DNA of 64,000 nt from Taibaiella koreensis (GTDB lineage Bacteria > Bacteroidota > Bacteroidia > Chitinophagales > Chitinophagaceae): assembly GCF_003545715.1 (NCBI RefSeq), contig NZ_QVNU01000011.1:59660-123659 (forward strand). Direction: 5' to 3'. Every line of letters begins with the position of its first letter. Position 1 is the stretch's first letter. A program made the position numbers and the translations under genes. This document shows, piece by piece, positions 36,213 to 45,744 of this stretch. The notes beneath the pieces are model-generated. The model was not told where the DNA came from. It saw nothing but the letters and a program-made list of their open reading frames with translations, and searched no databases.

Positions 36213-36366
36213 GGGTATTGGGTATTGAGTATTGAGTATTGAGTATTGAGTATTGAGTATTGAGTATTGAGTATTGAGTATTGAGTATTGAGTATTGAGT
36301 ATTGAGTATTGAGTATTGAGTATTGAGTATTGAGTATTGGGTATTGAGTATTGGGTATTGAGTATT
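36213..36366. repeat. Heptanucleotide tandem repeat, 22 units of G(A/G)GTATT
   Basis: Exactly 22 head-to-tail copies of a 7-base unit. Most read GAGTATT; the two outermost and two near the right end read GGGTATT. There are no spacers. Degenerate tails of similar flavour continue to about 36480, with a direct repeat of CTGCCTATTGC (around 36403 and 36422). The array is in the region between the antiporter stop and the next start codon and is prone to slippage. Confidence 0.97.
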
Positions 36367-36499
36367 GAGATTTGGAACTTGGAATTTAATATCTGAAAAT
36401 TGCCAACTGCCTATTGCTAACTGCCTATTGCCAACTATTTCATCGAATCTTAGATCTTGGGATTTGGACCTTGAACTTTGGAATTTGCCAGCACATACA

Positions 36500-38089
36500 C
36501 TATCCTTCGTGCTCATAGCGGACGCGGTGCTTCTCCTCCTCCAGGTCGACAAGCCAGAGGTATTTGCGGATCACCTCTTCATCCATATCATCACGATGGT
36601 TCCATTCCATCAGCCAGGTGCGCTGCCGGTCCAGCAATTGCAAGTAAGCATCCCGGAAAGCAATATGCTCAGCCGGGTCCTCTTCATCGGGCAAATGTTG
36701 CTCACCCTCGTATTTGACCTTCATGTACCGGAGCGCTTCATGCTCTTCGAATATAGGGCTTTCGTATGCTTTCATAAAGGCCACGCTTCGCTCGGCTAGC
36801 ATACGCTTGACCTGTACTTCCTGCTGTTCGGGCGACAAATGCCTGTCGGGATCTTCCATATGCACCTTACGGATCACAAACGGCAATGTGAGGCCTTGCA
36901 CCACCAGGGTAAGCAGTATCACCATGAATGTGATGAACAGGATAAGGTTACGCTGCGGGAAGGCAGCGCCATCGGTCAGATAGAACGGCACCGATAAGGC
37001 AGCAGCCAGGGATACCACCCCACGCATACCTGCCCATCCAATAATAACAGGGCCGCGCCAACCCGGCCGGTTGTCGGCCGTAGTGATGTAGCGGCTGATG
37101 AACACCGTAAATACCGATGCACCGAGCGTACACAAGATACGGCTGATGACAAGCACCAGCGTGATGAGCACGCCATAGCCGATGGCCGCTGCCAGGCTTA
37201 CGCCGCCAAGGCCGGCTACGATCACCGGCAGCTCCAGCCCGATCAGGATAAACACCAGGCCATTGAGCACGAAGCTGAGCGCCGACCATACCGTCGCGCC
37301 CCGCAACCGGCTTCTATGACTGAATATAAGATGGCTACGGGCCGAAAGGAATAAACCGCCGCTTACCACCGCCAATACACCGGAGAAATGGAATTGCTCA
37401 GCTACAATATACATCACATAGGGCGCGGTAAGTGTGAGTACCACGTCGATATTCGCATCGGTTGGGAGCCAGCGGTGCAATGCATAATAGATCGCACCCA
37501 CAATAAGACCTGTGGCGATGCCCATAACGATCACCAGCACGAAGCTGGTCGCCGCTTCACGGAAGACAAAGCTGCCGGTGCTCACAGCGATGAGGGCAAA
37601 GCGGAATACGATAAGGCTGGAAGCGTCGTTCAGCAAGCTCTCTCCTTCCAGGATAGAGGTAACCCGTTTGGGCACTTTGACCTGTTTTAATATGGAGGTA
37701 GCCGATACGGCATCGGGAGGAGAAACAATGCCGCCCAATAGGAAGCCCAGCGCCAGCGTAAAGCCCGGGATACAGGAATGGGCTACCAGGGCTACCACCA
37801 GGGACGTAATGAGCACGATAAGGAAGGCAAAGCTGCCGATGACCCTTCGCCATTTCCAAAGCTCCTTCCATGAAGTGTACCAGGCTGCCTCATACAGCAG
37901 CGGCGGCAGGAAAATGATAAAGATCAGCTCGGGATCGATCTGTATGGGCGGCAAACCAGGGATAAAACTGATCGCCAGGCCACCCAAAACCAGCACGACA
38001 GGATAGGCTACCTTCAATTTTTGCGACAGCATGACCAGCAATAGGATCACGATGACGATAATGACATAAGGAATAAATTTTTCGACCAT
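36500..38089 (-). CDS. CPA1-family sodium/proton antiporter
   Basis: A 529-residue antiporter with about 12 membrane helices covering residues 1-410 and a C-terminal hydrophilic domain of 110 residues. The ion-binding region has SPPDAVSATSILK and ILEGESLLNDASS, where the two Asp residues are typical of NhaP/NHE-type proteins. The cytoplasmic tail is rich in Glu and His and probably regulatory. It would exchange Na+ or K+ for protons and help pH balance. A frame-preserving start at 38089 begins directly with the first helix. Confidence 0.92.
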   Translation of the reverse strand: MVEKFIPYVIIVIVILLLVMLSQKLKVAYPVVLVLGGLAISFIPGLPPIQIDPELIFIIFLPPLLYEAAWYTSWKELWKWRRVIGSFAFLIVLITSLVVALVAHSCIPGFTLALGFLLGGIVSPPDAVSATSILKQVKVPKRVTSILEGESLLNDASSLIVFRFALIAVSTGSFVFREAATSFVLVIVMGIATGLIVGAIYYALHRWLPTDANIDVVLTLTAPYVMYIVAEQFHFSGVLAVVSGGLFLSARSHLIFSHRSRLRGATVWSALSFVLNGLVFILIGLELPVIVAGLGGVSLAAAIGYGVLITLVLVISRILCTLGASVFTVFISRYITTADNRPGWRGPVIIGWAGMRGVVSLAAALSVPFYLTDGAAFPQRNLILFITFMVILLTLVVQGLTLPFVIRKVHMEDPDRHLSPEQQEVQVKRMLAERSVAFMKAYESPIFEEHEALRYMKVKYEGEQHLPDEEDPAEHIAFRDAYLQLLDRQRTWLMEWNHRDDMDEEVIRKYLWLVDLEEEKHRVRYEHEG

Positions 38090-38191
38090 AAGTAGTCATT
38101 TGGATCAAATGATGAAAAGCAAATATAAAATGCCAGGCTTAAAGAAGGTGTTATTCGCAAGGGCAGGTGCTTTATTTTATTATTTATTTTC

Positions 38192-38199
38192 TACATTTG
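38192..38199 (+). promoter_or_regulatory. -7 box of the metal efflux operon
   Basis: TACATTTG is a perfect TAnnTTTG, with a T-rich stretch where the -33 element would be. The predicted RNA start falls at or next to the GTG start codon at 38204, so the first message may be leaderless. Confidence 0.55.
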
Positions 38200-38203
38200 C
38201 CCT

Positions 38204-38533
38204 GTGAAATTCTGGTCTTTCCTCATAGCGATAATGATCCTGGTGCTGAGCTGCATGCCTTGCAGCGATGCAGGGGCCATTGTTCCTACCCGGAACCAGA
38301 CTTCTGCTGCAGCCGGCGACAGGCATCCCGGCGGCCACCAGGAAGAGCACCGGGATCTGTGTTCTCCTTTTTGCCAATGTTCCTGTTGCTCCCTGGCCTA
38401 TGCCTTGCCCTTGCTTCCCACGCAGTCGCCAGCTGCCGTACTTTTATCCCGGAACAACGCCTTCCCTTTGCTCATACAGCAGTGCCCTGCCGGTATTGCA
38501 CTCACCATTTGGCAACCGCCCCGGTTCTGTTGA
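38204..38533 (+). CDS. Small Cys/His-rich exported protein (DUF6660-like)
   Basis: A 109-residue protein with a hydrophobic N-terminus (MKFWSFLIAIMILVLSCMPCSD). A cluster of potential metal ligands follows: HPGGHQEEH, then CSPFCQCSCC. The layout resembles the small DUF6660 proteins that I recall in front of CusA/CzcA pumps in this phylum. A role as periplasmic metal-binding factor or sensor is inferred from neighbours. A GTG start is needed for the signal-like N-terminus; the next ATG at 38234 would remove half of it. The gene is 80 bases upstream of the pump. Confidence 0.65.
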   Translation: MKFWSFLIAIMILVLSCMPCSDAGAIVPTRNQTSAAAGDRHPGGHQEEHRDLCSPFCQCSCCSLAYALPLLPTQSPAAVLLSRNNAFPLLIQQCPAGIALTIWQPPRFC

Positions 38534-38613
38534 TCATTTTTTTGAAACATCATCCCGCGCCATTGCAATGCCGTGCGTGACGGGCCTATTTCATTTCAAG
38601 CAATGATACAACT

Positions 38614-41600
38614 ATGCTGGACAGCATCATCCGTTTTTCAATACGGAACAAACTGGTCGTCGGCATCTTCACCTTGCTGCTGATCATCTGGGGTATTTAT
38701 GCCCTACAGCAGCTTCCTGTCGACGCCGTACCCGACATCACTAACAACCAGGTGCAGATCATCACCAATGCCCCCACCCTTGCCAGCCAGGAGGTAGAGC
38801 AATTTGTGACCTACCCGATCGAACAAAGCATCGCCAATCTACCCGACCTGGAAGAGATCCGGTCTATTTCCCGTTTCGGCTTATCGGTCGTAACCGTTGT
38901 TTTCGACGATAAGGTCGACATTTACTTTGCCCGCCAGTTGATAGGCGAACGGCTCAAGGAGGCCCTGGACAGGATCCCTCCCGGCATTGGCACGCCTGAG
39001 CTTGCACCCGTGAGCACCGGTCTGGGCGAGATCTACCAATATGTACTGCACCCCAAAAAGGGCAGCGAGCATAAATATACCGCGATGGACCTACGTACTA
39101 TGCAGGACTGGATCGTGGCACGCCAGCTGTATGGCACACCGGGTGTGGCAGAGGTCAACAGCTTTGGCGGACAGCTCAAGCAATACGAGGTGGCCGTAGA
39201 CCCTTCACGGCTGAAGGCCATGAATGTAACCATTGCCGAGCTGATGACGGCGCTGGAAAAGAACAACCAAAACACCGGAGGAGCCTATATCGACAAAAAG
39301 CCCAATGCCTATTTTATCCGCGGTATCGGGCTTATCAGCAACCTGGAGGACGTAGGCAATATCGTAGTTAAAAAAGAGGGCGGCATCCCGCTGCTGATCA
39401 AGGATGTGGCACGCCCGCAAATCGGCAGCGCCGTCCGTTATGGGGCTGTAACCCGTAATGGCAACGGCGAGGTGGTAAGTGGCATCGTAATGATGCTGAA
39501 AGGCAGCAACAGTGCCGAAGTAGTGGCCAGGGTAAAAAAGAAAATGGAAACGATACAGCAATCACTGCCTGCCGATGTAGTGATTGAGCCCTATCTCGAC
39601 CGCACCAGCTTGGTAGACCGGGCGATCACTACTGTAAAGAAAAACCTGGTGGAAGGCGCGCTGATCGTGATCTTTGTGCTGGTGCTCTTCCTGGGCAACC
39701 TGCGGGCAGGCCTTATCGTAGCCTCTGCCATTCCGCTTTCTTTGTTGTTTGCCCTGGGCATGATGCATGTGTTTGGCGTATCGGCCAACCTGATGAGTCT
39801 TGGCGCCATCGACTTCGGGCTCATTGTAGACGGCGCCGTGATTATAGTGGAGGCGACCATGCATCACCTGGTCTTGCGCAAAGGGACGACCAGGCTGACA
39901 CAGCAGGAAATGGACGAGGAGGTATTTTTGTCCGCCTCCCGGATCCGCAGCAGCGCTGCTTTTGGTGAGATCATTATCCTCATCGTTTATATTCCGGTAC
40001 TTACCCTGGTCGGCATCGAGGGTAAAATGTTCCGCCCTATGGCGCAAACAGTGGGCTTTGCCATCCTGGGCGCGCTCATCCTGTCGCTCACTTACATTCC
40101 CATGATGTGCGCCCTGGCCTTGCCTAAGCAGATAAGTACCAGGCGCAGCCTGTCGGATCGTATGATGGACTGGCTGCAACGGCAATACCAGCCTTTGTTA
40201 CAGCGTGCTATTAAAATAAAAGGCGCTGTGATCGCTGCGGCAATAGTATTGATGGCTTTCAGCTTCTTTCTCTTTACCCGCATGGGTGGTGAATTCATTC
40301 CGCAATTGCAGGAAGGCGATTTTGCCTTTCACTGTATCCTGCCGCAAGGCTCTTCCCTGTCACAGAGCATAGAGACCTCCATGCAGGCTTCCCGCATACT
40401 GAAAACATTTCCCGAAGTGAAAGAAGTGATCGGGAAAACCGGCAGCGCCGAAGTGCCTACCGATCCCATGCCACCCGAAGCAACCGACCTGATCGTGGTG
40501 CTGAAGGATAAAAAAGAATGGACAACCACCAAAGACTACAACAAACTGGCCAGCCTTATGGAAGAAAAGCTGGAAGCCATACCCGGCGTATTCTTCGAGG
40601 CCAACCAGCCCATACAGATGCGCTTCAATGAGCTGATGACGGGTGTAAGGCAGGATGTAGCCATAAAAATATTCGGCGAAAATATCGATACCCTGGCGGC
40701 CCTTGCGCCCAGGGTGGCAGCGCTGATACAGCAGGTTAAAGGGGCCACGGCGCCACAGATCGAGCGAACAGCCGGCCTGCCCCAGATCACCATTACTTAC
40801 GATCGCGCCCGTATTGCCGCCTACGGTCTCAATATAGCCGATATCAACCAGGTGGTGAGCACAGCCTTTGCCGGGCAGCCGGCGGGCGTCGTTTTTGAAA
40901 ATGAAAGAAGATTTGACCTTGTCGTGCGGCTGGATTCGGCCCATCGCACTTCGATAGAAGACGTGGCTAACTTGTACGTCCCTGCAGCCGATGGCGCCCA
41001 GGTTCCACTGAACCAGCTGGCAGAGGTAGCCATTAAGGAAGGCCCGGCACAGATCAGCCGTGAAGGCGCCAGGCGCCGGATCGTTATCGGCTTCAATGTA
41101 CGGGGAAGAGATGTGCAAAGCGTGGTGAAGGAGATCCAGCAAGGGCTGGCCCGGGAGATCAGGATGCCCCCGGGTTATTTTGTCACTTATGGCGGCACCT
41201 TCGAAAACCTGGAAAAAGCAAGCGCCCGCCTGCAGATTGCTGTTCCCATAGCGTTGCTGCTCATTTTCGCACTGCTTTACTTCACATTCCACTCTTTCCG
41301 CCAGGCATTGCTCATCTTCACGGCCATTCCCATGTCGGCCATCGGTGGTGTAATGGCCTTGCTGCTGCGGGGCATGCCTTTCAGCATTTCAGCAGGTGTT
41401 GGCTTTATCGCCTTGTTCGGTGTCGCTGTGCTCAATGGTATTGTGCTGATAGGCACCTTTAACCAGTTGGCCAAAGACGGCTTAACGGATATTACCGCAC
41501 GCGTGATCGAAGGCACAAAAACAAGGTTGCGGCCCGTACTGATGACCGCTACTGTGGCTTCGCTCGGCTTTCTGCCTATGGCTATTGCCAGCGGCGCCGG

Positions 41601-42942
41601 CGCCGAAGTACAGAAACCCCTGGCCACCGTGGTCATTGGCGGTCTGCTGAGCGCCACCCTGCTTACCTTGTTTGTACTACCGCTACTCTACCTGATCTTT
41701 GGGAAACGGGCAAAGCCTGGCAGTGGCCATATGGCAAAACTCGCCGGTATCCTGGTCCTGTTGCTGCTCCCCGCTTTTGTAAGGGGCCAAACGGCGACAC
41801 CGGCAACAAGGATCAGCTTCGATGCCGCTTATGCGCTGGCACTGCGGCAGAACCTGCAGCTACAAGGCAGCGACATTGCCGTACGACGCGCGTACACCTT
41901 AAGTAGCAGCGCCTTCTCGCCTCCGAAGACCGGCGTGTTCTTTGAGAACGAAGATTTGCGGCCATCCGACAACAAAGGCATTCTCAAGATCGGATTGTCG
42001 CAAAGTATGGAATGGCCCGGCATATACAGTGCCCGTAAGGATGTGCTTCGGGAGCAGGCGCAGGCTACCGTCTATGCCAGGCAGCTCAAGGCATTGGAAC
42101 TGAGAAAAGAGTTGCAGACAGCCTATTATACGCTCTGGTATTACCAAAGCAAACAACAGCTATGGCAGCAGCTGGACAGCTTGTACAGCGAACTCGCGGA
42201 AACCGCCGTATTGCGTGTGCAAAAAGGAGAGTCGGCTGGCCTGGACAGCATCGCCGCCAGGGCCAAAAGCGGTGAGATCGCGGTACAACGCAATATGCTG
42301 CAGCAGGACATGTTGACGCAGCAGGTGCTGATACAAACGTTGCTGAATACAGATAGCATTTTCCTACCCGTAACGGGGCCACTGGAGCCTATTCGCCTGG
42401 ATATCGTTGCTGATAGCCTGGCAGCGCATCCCTACCTCAGCGTGCAGCAGCAAAACATAGCCGTAAGTGAGGCTACCCTTAAGGTGGCCCGCCGGGACAG
42501 GCTTCCCGATTTCTCCGGTCGCTTCTTTTCCCAAAGGCTCTATGGCATGCAGGACCCCTACTCGGGATTTTCCGTATCGGTGGGTATTCCCTTGCTGGGG
42601 ATGGGTAGCTATAAAGCGAAGGTGAAGGCGGCAACCCTGGAAAAGGATTATCAGCAAACGCTTTTCCGTTCGGAGCGCCAGGCCCTGGAAGCCGCCGCGG
42701 GACAAAGCCGCCGTAATGCAGAAAAAGAAAAGCAATTGCTGGCCTTTTACGAGCACCAGGGCCTCGCCCAGGCAGATGCTATACTGAAAGCAGCACAGCT
42801 GTCGTATAAAGCAGGAGAGATCAGCTTTGCCGAACTGTCCCAGTTCCTCACCCAGGCTATAGACATTCGCCGGAATTACCTCGATGCCCTGCATCAATAC
42901 AACCAATCGGCCATTATCCTGGCTTATTATTATAAGCTTTAA
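38614..42942 (+). CDS. czcA: CzcA-type heavy-metal RND pump fused to a TolC-like outer membrane channel
   Basis: A 1442-residue protein in two parts. Residues 1-1035 are a heavy-metal RND pump with twelve membrane helices; the helix-4 motif D400FGLIVD406GAVIIVE is that of divalent-cation pumps (zinc, cobalt, cadmium, nickel) rather than copper/silver pumps. Residues from Met1040 begin with what looks like a complete signal peptide (MAKLAGILVLLLLPAFVRGQ). An outer-membrane efflux protein of about 380 residues with coiled-coil hairpins follows. Such fusions are common in Bacteroidota. It forms the pump and channel of a tripartite exporter with the adaptor encoded 23 bases downstream. Confidence 0.93.
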   Translation: MLDSIIRFSIRNKLVVGIFTLLLIIWGIYALQQLPVDAVPDITNNQVQIITNAPTLASQEVEQFVTYPIEQSIANLPDLEEIRSISRFGLSVVTVVFDDKVDIYFARQLIGERLKEALDRIPPGIGTPELAPVSTGLGEIYQYVLHPKKGSEHKYTAMDLRTMQDWIVARQLYGTPGVAEVNSFGGQLKQYEVAVDPSRLKAMNVTIAELMTALEKNNQNTGGAYIDKKPNAYFIRGIGLISNLEDVGNIVVKKEGGIPLLIKDVARPQIGSAVRYGAVTRNGNGEVVSGIVMMLKGSNSAEVVARVKKKMETIQQSLPADVVIEPYLDRTSLVDRAITTVKKNLVEGALIVIFVLVLFLGNLRAGLIVASAIPLSLLFALGMMHVFGVSANLMSLGAIDFGLIVDGAVIIVEATMHHLVLRKGTTRLTQQEMDEEVFLSASRIRSSAAFGEIIILIVYIPVLTLVGIEGKMFRPMAQTVGFAILGALILSLTYIPMMCALALPKQISTRRSLSDRMMDWLQRQYQPLLQRAIKIKGAVIAAAIVLMAFSFFLFTRMGGEFIPQLQEGDFAFHCILPQGSSLSQSIETSMQASRILKTFPEVKEVIGKTGSAEVPTDPMPPEATDLIVVLKDKKEWTTTKDYNKLASLMEEKLEAIPGVFFEANQPIQMRFNELMTGVRQDVAIKIFGENIDTLAALAPRVAALIQQVKGATAPQIERTAGLPQITITYDRARIAAYGLNIADINQVVSTAFAGQPAGVVFENERRFDLVVRLDSAHRTSIEDVANLYVPAADGAQVPLNQLAEVAIKEGPAQISREGARRRIVIGFNVRGRDVQSVVKEIQQGLAREIRMPPGYFVTYGGTFENLEKASARLQIAVPIALLLIFALLYFTFHSFRQALLIFTAIPMSAIGGVMALLLRGMPFSISAGVGFIALFGVAVLNGIVLIGTFNQLAKDGLTDITARVIEGTKTRLRPVLMTATVASLGFLPMAIASGAGAEVQKPLATVVIGGLLSATLLTLFVLPLLYLIFGKRAKPGSGHMAKLAGILVLLLLPAFVRGQTATPATRISFDAAYALALRQNLQLQGSDIAVRRAYTLSSSAFSPPKTGVFFENEDLRPSDNKGILKIGLSQSMEWPGIYSARKDVLREQAQATVYARQLKALELRKELQTAYYTLWYYQSKQQLWQQLDSLYSELAETAVLRVQKGESAGLDSIAARAKSGEIAVQRNMLQQDMLTQQVLIQTLLNTDSIFLPVTGPLEPIRLDIVADSLAAHPYLSVQQQNIAVSEATLKVARRDRLPDFSGRFFSQRLYGMQDPYSGFSVSVGIPLLGMGSYKAKVKAATLEKDYQQTLFRSERQALEAAAGQSRRNAEKEKQLLAFYEHQGLAQADAILKAAQLSYKAGEISFAELSQFLTQAIDIRRNYLDALHQYNQSAIILAYYYKL

Positions 42943-42965
42943 TCAGAAGCATTTAAAGAAAGCAT

Positions 42966-44183
42966 ATGAAAACCTTCCCCATAATCTTGCTCATTGCCAG
43001 CCTGACCTTCCTTTGCTCCTGTGGCAGCAGACAGGCGGCCCCTGCCGCTAAAGAAACGACCACCGAGGCGGGTGAAACCCATGGCGAAAGCAATATCGTA
43101 TCCGTATCTGCAGAACAGATACGTACTGCTGGCATCGTATCGGCAACGCTGGAACATAAGAACCTGGGTTCATCGATAAAAGTGACCGGCCGGCTGGAAG
43201 TACCGGCACAAAATAAGGCTGCCGTTACTTCATTGTATAGCGGCATCCTGAAAACCCTGCTGGTATTGCCCGGCAGCGAGGTGCGCAAAGGTCAGGCGAT
43301 AGCCACCATCACCAATACAGAACTGGCCGGACTACAGCAGAACCTGATCTCCGTCAATGCTCAGCTGCAACTGGCCGAGCTGGAATATACGCGGCAAAAA
43401 GAACTGGTAGCGGGCAATGCTGCGCCCCTGAAAAACCTGCAACGGGCCCAGGCAGAACGGAACAGCCTGAAGGCGCAGCAGGCCGCGTTGAAAAAGCAGT
43501 TGGCAACGCTTGGTATCGGTACGGCCTCGCTCAATAGCGGCGCTATTTCCTCTACCCTCACGCTTACCGCCCCTATCAGCGGCACCATCAGCACAGTCAA
43601 TGCCGAGATCGGCTCCAAAGTAGATGCAGCCACTCCCGTCGCGACCATCGTGAACAATTCGCAGCTGCATCTCGATCTTTATGTTTACGAAAAAGATCTT
43701 CCATTGGTACAAAAAGGGCAGACCATCCATTTTACGCTAACGAATGCCCCCGGCAAAGAACATGATGCCCGCATCTTTTCCATCGGCACAGCCTTTGCCG
43801 ACCAGTCCAAGGCGGTACCCGTTCACGCGGAAGTGTCGGGCGATAAGACCGGGCTCATCGAGGGCATGAACGTAACGGCGGTGATCAGCATAGGAAATAC
43901 CACCGCGCCGGCCGTACCCACCGAGGCCATCGTATCCAATGCCGGGAAGGATTACATTTTTATCCGGACCGATAAAGAAGAACATGGCCATGCAGAGAAA
44001 ACGGCAGACGGAGATCACGAGGAGACCCGCTTTGAAAGGATACAGGTGGTAAGAGGCGTAAGCGACCTGGGCTATACCGAGATACAGCCGGTAGCCGATC
44101 TGCCGCATGACGCACAAGTGGTGGTGAAAGGCGCCTTCTTCGTCATGGCCAGAATGACCAATACGGGCGAGCACGAGCATTAG
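42966..44183 (+). CDS. czcB: Periplasmic adaptor of the heavy-metal efflux pump
   Basis: A 405-residue membrane-fusion lipoprotein (lipid-attached Cys19 in LCSC). It has a barrel-sandwich lipoyl-like domain, a coiled-coil hairpin at about residues 115-180 (QLAELEYTRQKELVAGNAAP), and beta-barrel and membrane-proximal domains. A His/Glu-rich loop EEHGHAEKTADGDHEE at about residue 340 and the terminal GEHEH are likely metal ligands. It links the RND pump to the channel. It is the third gene of the operon, and the only adaptor. Confidence 0.93.
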   Translation: MKTFPIILLIASLTFLCSCGSRQAAPAAKETTTEAGETHGESNIVSVSAEQIRTAGIVSATLEHKNLGSSIKVTGRLEVPAQNKAAVTSLYSGILKTLLVLPGSEVRKGQAIATITNTELAGLQQNLISVNAQLQLAELEYTRQKELVAGNAAPLKNLQRAQAERNSLKAQQAALKKQLATLGIGTASLNSGAISSTLTLTAPISGTISTVNAEIGSKVDAATPVATIVNNSQLHLDLYVYEKDLPLVQKGQTIHFTLTNAPGKEHDARIFSIGTAFADQSKAVPVHAEVSGDKTGLIEGMNVTAVISIGNTTAPAVPTEAIVSNAGKDYIFIRTDKEEHGHAEKTADGDHEETRFERIQVVRGVSDLGYTEIQPVADLPHDAQVVVKGAFFVMARMTNTGEHEH

Positions 44184-44188
44184 CGCAA

Positions 44189-44662
44189 CTACTCTCCGTC
44201 GGGTGCCCGGTAGCGCACCAGGTCGATCGCGATACCATTGGGGTCGACGATAGCGAAATGCCGGTCGCCCCAGGGTTCATCGCGCAGGGCTACCTGTACC
44301 GGGATGCCTTTTTCACGGATATCCCGGTACAGCTGGTCTACATCATCAACCTCCAGGGTCAGATACATACCCTGGCCGGTAAAAGGCTTGTGGAACAAGG
44401 CTTGCTGCGAGGCATGCTCCGGCAGCAGGAAGCTGATCTCTGCCTGGTCGCCGGGTGTATGCAGCAGGAGGTAAAATTCATTCTCGAAAGTGACACCGAA
44501 ATGCAGGACTTCGGTGTAGAAAGCTTTGGTTTCCGCTAATTTGGCGGTGATCACACCTGCGTTCATTTTCATAGGGCGCTGCTCTTTTGTGATGGATGAA
44601 GGTTGTGCATGGCTGCCTGCAGCCAGCAAGAGAAGAAGGGCAAGAAAGACGGCTTGTTTCAT
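44189..44662 (-). CDS. VOC (glyoxalase-fold) family protein, probably exported
   Basis: A 157-residue protein. The start at 44662 gives a signal peptide (MKQAVFLALLLLLAAGSHAQ) followed by a glyoxalase/bleomycin-resistance fold (TKAFYTEVLHFGV, EVDDVDQLYRDIREKGIPV, FAIVDPNGIAIDLVRY). VOC proteins are normally cytosolic; an internal ATG at residue 30 (MKMNAGVIT) would give a cytosolic form. The function is unknown. It lies 65 bases downstream of an AraC-type regulator on the same strand and may be its target. Confidence 0.8.
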   Translation of the reverse strand: MKQAVFLALLLLLAAGSHAQPSSITKEQRPMKMNAGVITAKLAETKAFYTEVLHFGVTFENEFYLLLHTPGDQAEISFLLPEHASQQALFHKPFTGQGMYLTLEVDDVDQLYRDIREKGIPVQVALRDEPWGDRHFAIVDPNGIAIDLVRYRAPDGE

Positions 44663-44727
44663 ATCCAACGTATTACCGGCAAAATTCGGCCATGACAGGA
44701 GGACAACCTTGTAAAAAACGGACAAAT

Positions 44728-45465
44728 TCAATCCCGGAACACCTCACCCGGCGTAAGACCGTACAATTGCCGGAACTCCCGGATGAAATGTGCCTGATCA
44801 TAATAGCCGGAATCGAAAAAGCGCTTGTCCTGCCGCATGCTCCGGAGCATAGGATCGGCCTGCAGGAGCTTTTGGAAGCGAACAATCTTGCTAAATGTTT
44901 TGGGTGTATCGCCGATATAATGTGCAAACAAACGCCGCAGCTGACGCGGGCTGGCGCCTGTGCGTATTTGCTCTACCCGTGCCGATCCTGATTGTTCGAG
45001 GATCAGCGCTACGGCTTCCAGCAAACGATGATCGGAGGCAGGCTTCAGCCTTGCCATGTGTTGCAGCAGGCATTCATCCAGGAACCGGTTCACAACATTG
45101 TCTGTCAAAAGGGGCGGCATCCGGTCTTGTACAAAAGCAGCCAATGAGGGCCATACCGCATCCAGATCAAAAGTCCGGCCGCTGAGATCAGCAGCGCTCA
45201 ACGGAAATAAAACCGGCAGCATGGCCGGCAGAAAACGGATACCGGTATAGTGAAAAGCAGTGCCGAGTCCGAAGGCGGTATGCTGCCCGGCAAATCCCAT
45301 AATGGCAGCGTCCTGCGGCCGGTTGCGATCAAAAAAAACGTCGATACAACCATCGGCAACCACGCGGTAAATAAAGGGCTCTGTCAGCACGGCTGTCGTC
45401 TTCAGCTGCCAGTAACAATAGACATAGGGTTGTAGCAGTGTATGGGGCAGGAATTCCCTGTACAT
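44728..45465 (-). CDS. AraC-family transcriptional regulator
   Basis: A 245-residue regulator. The N-terminal part (MYREFLPHTLLQPYVYCYW, DGCIDVFFD, PLSAADLSGRTF) is of the DUF6597/AraC-ligand type. The C-terminal 90 residues are a double helix-turn-helix (GASPRQLRRLFAHYIGDTPKTFSKIVRFQ, FDSGYYDQAHFIREFRQLYGLTPGE). The ATG at 45465 is preferred over one 23 codons upstream, which adds unrelated residues. It probably controls the adjacent VOC gene. Confidence 0.88.
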   Translation of the reverse strand: MYREFLPHTLLQPYVYCYWQLKTTAVLTEPFIYRVVADGCIDVFFDRNRPQDAAIMGFAGQHTAFGLGTAFHYTGIRFLPAMLPVLFPLSAADLSGRTFDLDAVWPSLAAFVQDRMPPLLTDNVVNRFLDECLLQHMARLKPASDHRLLEAVALILEQSGSARVEQIRTGASPRQLRRLFAHYIGDTPKTFSKIVRFQKLLQADPMLRSMRQDKRFFDSGYYDQAHFIREFRQLYGLTPGEVFRD

Positions 45466-45744
45466 CACGGCAGTGCCTGCCTGGCGTAGCAGCGCCGGCT
45501 GCAAGGGCCGGTATAATGATCTTATAGACAGCAATGAGTCCAGATGGAAATGATTTTATCCGTAAAATTAAGGAAGGCGGAGCAAAGAAGATTGCCTGGT
45601 AAGATCAATACAACTTAGGCCGCGAAAAAAGACATATAGAAACACTTACCGTCCCATCGCCTACACTTACTCATTATCGCTTGCACAGCATGACGGTGGC
45701 CTATAATTTAGCCTTATTATTCATCCAAACATTCATTAATACTT

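Noticed and set aside
36213..36366. Possible CRISPR array
   Set aside because: The repeats are 7 bases long and directly adjacent with no spacers.
36181..36552. Minus-strand frame encoding repeated NTQYSIL
   Set aside because: It is simply translation of the heptamer array (21 bases give 7 residues); no start context or flanking coding signal.
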